Source: Cruorifilaria tuberocauda
Lineage: Eukaryota > Nematoda > Chromadorea > Rhabditida > Onchocercidae
Direction: 5' to 3'
Assembly (NCBI GenBank): GCA_013365365.1
Contig: JABVXU010000011.1
Coordinates: forward strand, 248,001-312,000
Length of the DNA stretch: 64,000 nt
Below the pieces are notes generated by a model. That model was not told where the DNA came from and ran no database searches. It saw only the letters and a program-made list of their open reading frames with translations. A program made the translations under genes and the position numbers. Every line of letters starts with the position of its first letter. Position 1 is the first letter of the stretch. This document shows, one piece after another, positions 13,619 through 26,400 of the stretch.

Positions 13619-14012
13619 CTGAAAGAGATGTATAAGCAAACAAAACACTAACACTTCTGATGTAGCATTTATTCACAGAATATCAATATTAGATGAAACC
13701 TGATGACAATCTTTAATACCCGAAATACTTCTAGTACCCGAAAGAACGGTGATCACTAACATACTCCAGAATGAATTAATAACTACAGAATTACGAGCAA
13801 ATGTCGCAATCTCTCGCCAATCAAAGAACTGGCAGCACTATTTCATTCCTTTAAAAAAGAATCTAACCGTAAACCACCTTCATCATTAATGCTTTGGCAA
13901 ATCCAGCAGCTTGTAATCTTCAAAATTTCGGAATAATAAAAGTTATTGAAAATTTCTTGAAAAATTAACCAAAGTGGAAACACAGAACGATAACTCCATT
14001 GCTTCGTAATAA

Positions 14013-14018
14013 TTTATT
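14013..14018 (-). terminator. Candidate polyadenylation signal of SEC61G
   Basis: AATAAA on the minus strand, about 200 bases after the SEC61G stop codon. It is the first canonical hexamer downstream of that stop. Confidence 0.35.
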
Positions 14019-14220
14019 TGAAATTTCAGATATCGATTTAGTCATATCAGCATTACATAACAGAAACATTGTGAAAAAAAGAAACAAAGCAAAAATATGG
14101 TATAACTGCCAGACATATCGTATAATATAAATAATTGGTAGCTCTCGCGTGGAATATTACATCAACCACATATACCATATCTATCATATATGAATAAACC
14201 TAACCATAAAGAAATTACAC

Positions 14221-14713
<493 letters not shown>

Positions 14714-14723
14714 TGAAATAACC

Positions 14724-14725
14724 CT
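14724..14725 (-). promoter_or_regulatory. Likely spliced-leader acceptor of SEC61G
   Basis: On the minus strand a T-rich tract ends in TTTAG ten bases before the SEC61G ATG, with no convincing upstream exon. In nematodes this arrangement usually marks the trans-splice site. A 5'-UTR intron would look the same. Confidence 0.45.
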
Positions 14726-17700
14726 AAATAAAAAAAAAACAAAAATTCGACTCTCTCAACAAAAACTTTGCAATAAATTCAAAAACCCGGATTTGGCGAT
14801 TTAGAAAACCAGGATTTTTGCTTCCTGATATTTACTGTCTTATTACGAGCAGTAATCACCCTCAAAACATCCAATATCTGCGGTCTCAAGCTTTGCTTCC
14901 TAACGAGAAAATAGATCCGAAATCTCCTGCTCGCCCCATCATTTCGGAAAAATACTAAGAAAAAATTTTAGTATCATAATTGCGTGACCAAAGTTAGAAA
15001 AAAGGCTTAAAATACCTTTTTACTCTCCCATCCATTAACTGTTCAACAATTCCTCGTAAACTAAAACGGCCATCCACCCGATTCTGGACATTTAGCCCAA
15101 TGATAGTTCCGCCGTTCACTCACCCCGAGAGCTACCATACCGACAATCACCCCCCGATCCCAACTCCACCATCACCGCTCCCCGTCCCACGGAAATTTCT
15201 TCAAATTCAATCTCTCAAGGTTCAGAACGTAATGCCAAAACCCTATATCCATCTCATACACTATTTTATTTTCTCTAGTCTCACTTCTTTAACTACTCTT
15301 ATGCTACTTTCTTTCTCTTCTGGCTAGTCCTACTTGTCCTCTTAACTTCTAGCCTCATACTGTAAATACTTTCTTCTACCATTCTAATAATATAAAATGT
15401 CTTGAATGGGTCTTTGAATAATTTAAAGAAATTAAAAAATTCAGACGCTTAATCTCAGGCTACACCCCATGTCTCTCTCCTCCCCTTCCCTTCCCAATCT
15501 TTTTCTTCTCCCCCTCTCTCTCTCTCTGAAATTTCTTTTTACGTTTAACTATTTGTTTTGTGCAATTCAAGTAAAACTGCAGTAGGTCACCATAGGATCT
15601 GAAACATCTTTTTCAGCTCTATTTCCTCCATGAAAATTCAAAGTGAATTTATCGTTAAAATGATAAGATTTTGCTTTGCAGCCGTTAATTACTCTCTCCA
15701 GAGGTTGATTTTGTCATTAAAAAACGACAGGTGTCAGTTATGATTAAATATCAGTTTCATGAATCAATATGAAAAGTTTTCATATTTGAATTAAAAATGC
15801 ATTTGACGTCTCGTTTAATCTTATAAATAATATCCTAATTCATGCTAATTAGAAATGCTTTCTACTTCTTGCTTCGTTTAACCAATTTTTATTTGATTTT
15901 CACGATATCAGTTATCAGTTCACATGCTGAATTCCTTCTTAAACTTTTCACTGTTAGATCTTTTTGGATGAATTACAATTGGGCAATCTTTTCGAACAGT
16001 ATATAGCAATTCTTTTCTCCCAATGTGTTATAGAAATGAGGATACAAATGGATAAATTTAAATGTATTAGAGACTTAATCTTTTCTTTCATCACAAATGT
16101 TGATACAACTATTTTGAACCTTTACAATTATTTTTGTATAAGTTCTCGAAGTTATCTCATCTATTTCATTTTATTTTTCATTATTAAATATATTTTAACG
16201 ATGATAGATATTTGATCGATTGATCAAAACTTTTCTGTGTGAATACTAAAATTTTTCAGATAATTTTCGTGTAATCAATAAGTGAAATCAAAGCATGATG
16301 ATTTAAGTGGCATCAAAAAGATGGTCATCTTATATGACAGTATGACAAAATCGGCTATTAGCTAAGTTTGAACCGAAGACCATTTGATATTTTTTTTTCT
16401 AAAGGCAATACAACTATTCCACATGTGACTGATAGCCACGTTTCTTTTAATTTATCTTCAAATGTTTTATTCATTTCTAGTGTTTAAACATTCTTTTCAC
16501 AGAACTGTGATCACATTTTGCTTTTTGTTTATATTTAAGGCAGATTAAATCTAGATGTAACAGAATGATACCGATATTTTGTCGTAATTGGTTCAATTTT
16601 TTCAGGCTTTATAAATATGCGACTGAGCAATTGTCTGAACAGTTCTCTATTTCGAATTGTGATTTCCTAAAAATTTGCTAATAAGCTAATCATAATTTCT
16701 TTTCTTTCCTTTTTTATTTTTTTAATTAATTGTCTTGGAAGAATATCATTTTTCCTGAAATTTTTCTTCTGGAATTATTGAATGATTTTAAAATATTATA
16801 AATCGTAAATTCCATCTTTCATCAATATTTGTGTTATTATTAATACCCTTTTTCGTAACTGTGCTATCATTTATATTATCAAATTCAGTAGAATTATTGC
16901 TAGCACTGTTTGTAGTACCAAATTTGAGTATGAATTAACTTAATTGAAGTATTTCAAAAGTCTTAAAATCGATCTTTCTCTTTTATTTATGTCTCATATA
17001 AACTTTTAAAATAATTTCCTCATAATCACTCATAATATTGATGATATAAACTATTAGAAAAGGATTTTCAAAAAAACCAAGAAACTTGACAAATTTGAAA
17101 CATGAATACCAAGAAGAATGGGACGTTGAAAAAGAAATTTCTTAGACGAAGAGAAATTCAACAAATTTAAAGCAGTGTAAACTTTGTATTTTATAATTTT
17201 TTAATTTATTTTATAATTTCGAATTGAGTTTTTTAAAAGATGAGTCTTCGAAAAAGTAAAATTTTCAAGGAATATGTGAGGAATTTACTAGGTTTCTACT
17301 AAAATCAGTATCATAATAGAAATTTAGTAAATTTCGCTTTGGTGTAAAATAGAAAAAAGACTTGTGAAAATTTTGAAATTAAAGAGTGAAATTTTTTAAA
17401 AAGAAGGTGGATTTTCTGGTGAGTTAAATTGAAAGAATAAATTGAAAAGTAAAATGATTTTAATTGTTGAAAGATAAATGATTCGTAAAATTAAGTTAAG
17501 AAGTTGGGTAGTTTTGGAAAATGAAATTATTAATAAAATGAATCTGTGATGTAATCCATAGAGGGAAGAAAAGGTAAAGGAAATGAGAGAAAAGATAGGA
17601 GAAAGGAAATGAAGGGAGAATTTTAGGAGATATTATAATTATGGAAATTACAAACATATTTTCGTCAATTTTCCATTGTCCCATTCATTTCAATCCATTT

Positions 17701-18280
17701 CATTCCATTTCCATTCATTTCATGTTTAACAAAAACCGGTCTTGTCATTCATTGCGTATCGGTGATTCTGAAGAGACTAGAAGAAGGATAAAAGCAGAAA
17801 GGTTGGAAGAAGGAAGTTCAAGGGTCAAAGTTATTGCTTCATAATTTTTAAATATGTAAATTGAATTGAAATAACGAAGAAGAAGAAAGAGATGGAAGAA
17901 GGAGGTAAGAAGAAAGAGCGAATCAGGGAAATTGAAGAATTGGTAGGGAAAAGATGAATGAGAAAAGGAAAATAATAAAATTAACAAAATTGCTTGAAAT
18001 AAATTTATAATTTCCTAAATCTCATCTCATTCTTCCCAATTCCTCTCCTATTTCCTTTATCACTTCTATCAATTATCATTCCATTCCTTCTTTTCTTCTC
18101 TTTCTTTTCACTGTCATTTCCCCTACTATTATCATTTATCTTTTTTATTAAAACATACATTGATATGAATGAATATCATAAACCAAGCATTATTCTCTTC
18201 TACGTCACTCAGTGCTGCTAATGAATGAATAATCACTCAGCAATCATTCATTTATAAAACAAGATTTTATGACGTATAAC

Positions 18281-18337
18281 ACGCACACACACACGCACAC
18301 ACACACGCACACACACACACGCACACACACACACACA
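18281..18337. repeat. (CA)n microsatellite interrupted by CG
   Basis: About 57 bases of AC repeats with a G substituted at several regularly spaced points. Direct reading. Confidence 0.97.
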
Positions 18338-18599
18338 AAGAAATGAATGAAGGTTTTCTTCAAACTACACTTTTCCACTAGTGGTTGTCAAAAACTGTGT
18401 TGATGTCTCGCGATGTGATTCGGCCATCTTTGTTAATCTAATCATCTTCAATTCATACATACTGATAATGTTATCACTTCTGTTATTCATTCATTCATCC
18501 ATCATTTATTTATTATTTAATTTATCATTATTTGTTTATATTTATTATTCAGTATTAATTATTGTCATTATTATTGTTGACTTATTTTTATTTAATTCA

Positions 18600-18780
18600 C
18601 TGCTAAATTATTCATAATAATTTATTATTTTTAATCAATTTATTAATACATTATTAAGTCATTATTGTTATTATTATTAAATTATTATCATTAATTATTA
18701 TCATTATTATATATTATTATTATCATTTATTATTTATTATTGTTAATTATTACGTAGTAATAATAGTAGCAGTAATAGCA
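18600..18780. repeat. ATT-rich low-complexity tract
   Basis: Imperfect trinucleotide-like ATT/TTA runs. Direct reading. Confidence 0.8.
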
Positions 18781-19262
18781 ACGATAACAAAATTATTTAT
18801 TATAAATAATTTTACTGAATGACATTACTGAATAGAATTGTTTGCATTTGTTACCTGATTAGAAAATGATATTGCAGAGAATAACGACGATTATTAGAAG
18901 TACAAACGGATAATATTGTTGATAGTTATATCAACAAGATGATAATGGTGGTAATGATGATTATGATAGGATCAACGCATGATCGAATAATAATTGATGC
19001 ATTGCTATTTCCGAATGATTTCGATTCATTTCTCGAGATATTATTTGAGCATACAGAATGTCAGTTCTTTTCTATTTTGTTCAGCAATGTTAAAATTTCA
19101 AATTTCAACGTTTCTTTAATTCCTTCATTTATTTGCTACATAATATTTGAAATGATAATTTCATTTCCAATGTATCATGTTATTAACTGCGATTACAACT
19201 CAGTATTCGGCACTATATTTAGTCTGCATGACATTAGAAGAGTAATAATAATTAATTTGCAG

Positions 19263-22018
19263 GCGAAGATTTTCTCTCAGATGATAAATGGTCTGCAGTT
19301 GGTTTACGGGATTGCAAACCATATGTATGTAATTTTCCACGTGAACTTTGCAGGCGACCTGCTGCAAAATATCAGGATGTGACAAGCAATATATGCTCTA
19401 CGATACCTGAAAATGTACCTTTTTCCTCGTTTCATCTATTTTTTTGAAAATATCATTGATAAAAACTTTCGTATAACTTTGCATCTTAATTAACAACTTT
19501 CGACAGTAAGTAATCAGAAAAAATGATTATCAAATATTTCAGGAATAAGTGAATGAAATTTACTTCATAAGAGAATGAATTAACTTCCACAAAGCTAAGA
19601 CTATATGATGAATTTGCGAAAATTATCAGTAAAAATTACTTCGTTTTTTAAACAAATAAGAAAACGAAAGAAATTACGCTTTCCGGGATAATTTTGAATT
19701 AAATAATTAAATAATTGTAGTGCTTGACAGCAGCAAATGGCGGAATACCGTTCACAACTGATACTAATCCTATTACCGATAATGGAATTACAAATTCAAA
19801 TATGGAGGAATCGGAATCAACTACAGTTACTACTTCACTGCCAACTTCCGGAAATCGGTCTTCTACCGAAGTACCACTACCCACTTCTACTGAAAGTATG
19901 TAAATATATTTTATGCATATTTTAATTCTTTATTTCGCTTTTCGATTCAGACATTTCTGCAAATTTCAATTTATCTAGCTGCGAATTTTAATTCCTCATT
20001 ATTATTAATTTAATTATGCCACATATTTCGTAAGTTGTCTGAAATTGTACCTAAATCACTCAAGCTTATATGATGCAGGTGATATGTTAATTTAATATAA
20101 AAATTTATTTTTGCGCCATAAAATCGGAATCTGAAATATCCTGAAACGATACAACATCAATTTATACTTATTTAATTTTTGCTGTAATTCAATTTCATGT
20201 TTACATTTCATCTGATCTAATGAAAAATTAATCCTTTATTTAATTAATTCTACACATTTTCTATTTTATTTTTGCTTGTAATTTAAATTCGTTTAATTAG
20301 AGTTCTTTGGTTTATTTTAACTCGTTCGATATTTAAAAAAGTAAACTCAACCAAGATCTCAGTTTTATGTTCGCTGAATTCAGAATCAGAATGTCCTTGT
20401 CATGAGATCCATTATTGAAGTCATTTTTCAATTCAAATACTCATCAATTACAATGAATCAAAATTGAAAGTAACCTTGATTGTTAATATCAGTATGATTT
20501 TACAGAAATAATAACGGAATCAGTCGATAGCTTGCTAGATATATGTAATATGGATCAACCACAAGGAAGATTTTGTGGATTTGCAATTAAAGTGGCTTAT
20601 AACCGGTTGGTTTCTAAATTTTAGTAAAATTCAAAATTAGTTTAATCACCAACTCTGGAAACACTAGTTGTTTCTTCAGATAATAATTAATAATAATAAT
20701 AACAACAACAATACCAATAATAATAACGATAAAATCAATGATAATATTAACAATTAACCATAGCAATAGTAATATTAACAATAATAATAAATAGCAATAA
20801 CATAATAATAATAACTAGTAATATATTAAATAATAATAATTAATATTAATAATAATATAATAATACTAATCTCCCACGATAACTATCCTGAGCTGGAGTA
20901 AGATTATTAATAATGGGAAAGTAGCTATTAAATGTTATTAACAAAAGTTTTTTGATGAAATAATTCTTCCTTAGTTTTTTTGAATGAAAAGTTATTTCTG
21001 ATAAATTTCGATGGAATTTTTCGACAAAATTTTTTAATGAAATATTTTCGGAGAAAGAAAGGAAAATGATGAAATTTCAAAAAAAAATGAATAAAAAATT
21101 TGTTATCAATGCAAAAATACAAAAATGGATAATTTATCAGTGATTAAAAACTTATCTATCCATGCTTATTCCTTCAATAACTTTTATTCTTGTTTAAAAA
21201 AAACGTGTTATTTCATATTTTTTTAGAAATAATCAACGATGTGAACAATTTTGGTTTCCTGGTTGTCGCACAATTCAAACAAACCAAAATTTATTTGATT
21301 CAGTGGAAGAGTGCATTGCGAAGACAAATATTTGCAGAGGTAGGAAATCTTTATGTGAGGACAAACAACAGTTGCTCTCATTAATACTAATAGTGATTTT
21401 ATGTATAAAGCAAATAAATAGCTTTAGCTTAGGATTTTTAGAAGTGAAAAGTATTTCATATTATTCATTCCTGCTTTTACTATGAATTTCGAAGTTTTAA
21501 TTGATTAAATTTAGCGATAGAAAGTTGATATCTATGCTAGTTATCTGATCGCTATGAAGAATATGATTTTAGGCACTGGATCCTTCGAACCGTTCTTCAC
21601 TACTCGTCATCCGGAAATACCAGCTTCTGTAGAAACACCACCATCACCAATACCATTAGTAGCGCCGTTTTTGGCAACTACTTGGGTACCTCAAGCTACA
21701 GTACTAAACATTACTAATATTGTTACATCTATAAAGCCTAGAGTGGCACCAATAGCCCGACCACCACGGATTGATGGAACTTCAAGTGAACAGGAAAATA
21801 CACATGTTCGAATCATTGATAGACAATCATCATTGAAACCACCGGAACTAACGGTACAACCTTATTGGGTGAGTAGTCCTTCCAGTGCTAGAATGATACT
21901 TGGCTTAATTTCGAGTAGTATATCACAATTTACCGGTGGAGGATCAGAAGAGACAGGTAGTGACGGTAGTTTATTCCATCAGTTACCTCAATTTCTTCGT
22001 TTATTGCAAGGTAGATAA
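19263..22018 (+). CDS. Kunitz (BPTI) domain protein with Ser/Thr/Pro-rich flanks, 5' end not found
   Basis: Exons 19263-19414, 19721-19895, 20506-20605, 21227-21339 and 21573-22018 join in phase (0, 1, 2, 1) and end at a TAG/TAA-bounded stop. The first exon is Cys-rich (CKPYVCNFPRELC). The second runs into a mucin-like Ser/Thr region. Exons 3 and 4 form one Kunitz domain: ICNMDQPQGRFCGFAIKVAY, then CEQFWFPGC and NLFDSVEECIAKTNIC, with six cysteines in family order. The last exon is Pro/Ser/Thr-rich without further domains. Kunitz proteins are usually secreted serine-protease inhibitors. Here the residue after the second Cys (the P1 site) is Gly, and the spacing between the last three cysteines is longer than usual, so ordinary trypsin-type inhibition is doubtful. 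The 5' exon with a signal peptide lies upstream and was not identified. Confidence 0.8.
20680..20870. repeat. AAT/AAC low-complexity tract in a Kunitz-gene intron
   Basis: Imperfect ATA/ATAAT/AAC runs within the intron 20606-21226. Direct reading. Confidence 0.85.
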
Positions 22019-23458
22019 AAGAAAAGCCTTTCTTTCTTCGATACTGGAGACAATCCTTCCACGTTTTTTTCTCTTACATCGTACCAGTTACTGTACATTT
22101 TCAGCATTGCAGTACGATTGTAACTGTAAATAGTATGTGATCGTAAAGAATTGTTAGCTACGAATGACTATTTTTAAAAATTATTTCTGTTTATTTCGAA
22201 ATCTTTTTCTTTTACTTTCAATTACAAAAATTTTGGATTCCCTTAAATTTTAAAATAACCGAGTTTCAAGGTTCATGTCTTAAAGTTATTCAGATTGGAT
22301 CGTTGCTGTGTAAATTAGATTGCATAAGTTTGATTGGTGATTACAAAAGTATCTAATTCATTTTCGATTTCGTTGCATGATATTTAGACATTTGATAAGA
22401 GAAGAGGAGTTCTGTTAAAATTTTTTTCCTGATTTCAGAGTTTATTATGAATTTCCTTTGTGCTTAGTAAGCTAGCAAATTTTAGCAGACTGTTAAGGAA
22501 CAGTAATTATGATATCTTTCGTTCTGTTTTATTTTTGATAAATTTTGTTTGATTAGAACCTTAATGAATGACAAGGAGGATAAAGATAATAAATATAATT
22601 TAAGCGAAATGATTGAATCTAAAACATATACTTGAAATCGAATTACTTCACTTCCAGCTTCTCTTTTTGCTTTCTCCATTAACAAATATTCATTTCCAAA
22701 CTCAAAACAGTAAAGCGATAAGTTTAAAATATGAACCGATAAACTGTCTCTAATTATTCAATATTGTAGGATATTTTCTGCTTTTTAAAATATGATTGAG
22801 ATGAGAAATTTGTCGTTAGATTTATTTGTAATCAATAATGGATTTTTTTATTGATACCTGTATTCTCTTTTCGAATGATTTGTTGAGGGATTTGATTTCT
22901 CGCTAGCTGTGTAACTTCAAGAATCTCTTAATATATCTTAAAATGAGCTGAGTTCGCAATAATTTAGGAAGCAATTGTATAAGTGAATGGAAGAACAGAT
23001 AACACAAAAGCATAAAGGAAATATTAATTTATCGTTCGATTTGTAATTAAACTCATAATTGATGCACAATTTCATTTCATACATATTTCATAAACTTTAC
23101 TGCTATAATAATATGATTATTCTCGAGATCTCTCCATGTTATCAGCAACTAATCACTGAACAATTAATTTCTTACAAAAAGTGAAAAAATCTCTATAATA
23201 TAATGGCTTATTTGTATTGTATTTATTAATTAATTGAGAAAAAGATTTGTTCAGCTTTTTCTTTATTAACTTCTTTTTTCAAGTGCATATTATACATTGC
23301 GAAAAAGACAAGAAAAAATTGGTTGAAGATAAAATTTAAACTAAAATTGGAGAGGAACTTCTGCCAATTTCTTCCAATTACTTTTATATTTGCAATTAAA
23401 ATTTTGAATAAATAAATGAGAAAGAGCGGAAAGGTAAGAAATTAGAAATAATTTAATG
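22019..23458. other. Convergent intergenic stretch
   Basis: It lies between the 3' ends of the Kunitz gene (plus) and the GPCR gene (minus). No coding segment is visible; it presumably holds both 3' UTRs. Confidence 0.6.
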
Positions 23459-26400
23459 CTAAAAAAGACCATAAATTATGGGATTAACGACAGGATTAAC
23501 AACGATTAATGCATTCAAAAAATTCAATGTATCCATGAAAACTTCACTATTTTCCGATGGCACCGTTAGTGAATTCATCATTGCTAGCATATTGTAAGGT
23601 GACCATAAGGTCAAGTAAGCAATTAAGGTGAAAGCTGCTTGACGTTTGGCTATCTAAAAAAAAGTTAAAAAAGTTCTTCAAATAAGAAACATCAAATCAA
23701 TATTATAATAAACTTTGATAGAAAATGATATGAAAGGCATACAATTGACTATTTCTGGAATAGAAAAGAATTAAAACGAAGAAAATGAACAAGGAGAAAG
23801 TTTGAAAAAATCATGAAAGATTTTGCTGTATGATTATAAAGTAAATATTATACAAGTAATATTTTGTTGTCAGAAAAGGTTGGCAAAACAAAAGGGAATT
23901 CCTATAAAGTATGATGTATTTTAAATTTAGATTATGTTGTAAAGAAATGAGATAATATCAATATGTAAAAGAGAGAAATTCCTAATTAAATTATTCGAAT
24001 GTATTATTGGCGAATGAGTTCAACTTGAATCTCTACAATACCATTGATATATGACTTATGAAAAAAAGCCTGAAGTTATCGTTGTTCCTATGACTTGAAT
24101 AGATAAAAAATTTACCACAACAATGCTAAATTCTAAAATCAATTTAGCTTCGTTTGTTTAATTGTATTTTGTGAATGTTAAAGAAAAAATACCTTTTGTG
24201 AGTTTTTATTTTCGTTTAAACTTGCAGTAAACATGTCTTCCACGCTTACCAAATGTACTAACAACTAAAATCTTTTATAATTAAAAATCATAATTTTCTT
24301 TCTCAAAACAATGCGATAATCGGAAAAAAGCGAAAGTTCGTGTTTAAAGTGATTTGAATAATCAAATCTAAGTCATTTCATAGTCATCATCTTGCAGTAA
24401 CTTGAAATAACTATTTTATATTTAAACATATCTTTCACAATATTTACTTGTCTTAGCAATATTGTCAATAAAGGTACTGAAAGTGAATTTTTTTGAAAGT
24501 AGCAATTAACTGTTTGTTGTTTTTTATTTTTGAATTTTTTTAAAACTTGTCAAAAGAAATTTTCAATAAAAATATTACTAAAATGAGAGCATCCAGCTAT
24601 CTATAATCTAAGTAAAAGTTTTGTGTTAAATTCAAATGAGAGTGAGAGAAACGGAAAGAAATCGCTACTTATTGGTTCCGTTCTATTCAATGCTTTTAGC
24701 TTTCATAAGACCATTCGATAATTCATTCATTTAATATCGGTGTGAATTACAAATAGTGAAAACTTCAAAACCACGTTTCCTTTCACTTTTCCTTAACTAT
24801 TTGAAACTGATCAAATTAGCGTTAAATGAATAATACCTTTGAAGCCTTACTTAAAGTTTGTAAGGCTAATGGACCAATAGTAGAAGCTGATTCTAATACA
24901 ACGGTAGGAGAATTTTCCGCAGAAACAGCGTGCGCGTGAGCTGACGTCATTGCCACTCGTCTAGAAAATATTTCCCAATTATTTAAATTTGCTGAAAATT
25001 AACTGCGAAAAATATTTTTTCTATTATATTGCTAAATTTTAGATAAACAAATTTCTTTGCTTTAAAAGTGATATTAGATAAGGAATCTTATTCCAATCAG
25101 CATTTTACTTTTTCAAATTAATTTAAAATCCTAAAACTTCTTCACATTAAAAATTCTTCTTTGCATAAGTGAATTATGTAAACTATTTCACAGGTGCTTT
25201 TCTAAGTTTCGATTAGATTTTGAAGAAAAAAAATTAATAATTCTAGTACTTACAAATCAGTGCTTAAGTTTCCGTACTGCTTGCCTCGTGATATGCATGG
25301 AATAATAGAGGTAATGTATGAATTACGATTGGCTGGAAATATGTGGGAAATTCAGAAATCAAAATTAGTTTGTAAATGAATCTCACCTTTATTTTTGTTA
25401 CTATTTCAAAAATTGAATTAACGATTGAAATTATCGGGTTTTTCATCGCATTTATTTCCTCTCTTAACTGAACAGTAATGTATACTTGATTACTTTAAAC
25501 AGTACCACCAAAATTTTGAATTATAAAACTGTTGATTACATATCATTTTAATCCACAATTAATTTGCTTCGTGAATTTGCTGATCAAATGCTTGCAAGAA
25601 ATTAAATTTTTATGTGATATTGTTTGAATTCATTATATCTGTTGATGATGGAATGATCATTTCACAGTCGTATTTTTAATTTTTAATTTCTAAATTTTTA
25701 AATATTTAAAATTTTTTTTTTATTTTTATTTTTAATTTTTTATTTTTTATTTTCAAAATTTAATTTTTAATTTTTAAATTATATTTTTAAATAACTCATT
25801 CATGTTCCATACATTTTTCATTTACAATCTGTTCAAGAAGCGAAATTTCTCATGAACGGATTATTGTAGCAAATATTCCAAATATATTTTAAAAATTCAT
25901 AAGTTTACCTTGCCGATTTCGCCGTTTCATCGAATTAAATTTACAAATGACAAAAATATAAGAAAATGCAATGATTGTGGTTGGTATCCAAAAAACAAAT
26001 AGTAAATGCGTTATATTATACATTTTTTCTAATCGAAGAACCTGAATTTCAGTAAATCTATTCCAGGAAACTGCTTCAATAATGCATTTTACCATTACCC
26101 TTAAGAATATTACATTTCTGCTATGAAATATATCATTGATAATATAATCCGACTTTTTCCGATTGCTTTGTTTTCTTCTCTATGCTTCACTTAACTTTCA
26201 TTGGCAGCTATTCATCACATTGGAATATTAAACAAGACGGATGATATCAGGTAAAATGTATCGGTGAGATCGTAAATTCATTAATTAGCAGCGATATGTA
26301 CCTGAGAAAAGTCGGCTGTTAATAAATTCTTTTCCTGATCCGTTTTAGCTATTCGCATTTGGATGTCGTATTTGTAAGCATGAATTGTCCATATAGGCGT

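Larger units (their letters stand above)
14726..19262. other. No firm gene; low-complexity DNA
   Basis: It should contain the SEC61G promoter and, towards the right, the missing 5' exons of the Kunitz gene. A pyrimidine-rich tract lies at 15470-15530, a CA/CG dinucleotide repeat at 18281-18337, and ATT-rich low-complexity DNA at about 18600-18780. Short open frames (for example 15100-15327 and 15964-16215) are compositionally biased and lack convincing splice partners. Confidence 0.5.

Noticed and set aside
15100..15327. Pro-rich plus-strand open frame
   Set aside because: It arises from a C/T-rich tract; no splice sites or homology.
18939..19382. 147-codon plus-strand open frame
   Set aside because: It overlaps the first Kunitz-gene exon in another frame, and its left part is AT-biased. 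The Cys-rich frame has matching splice phases with four later exons.
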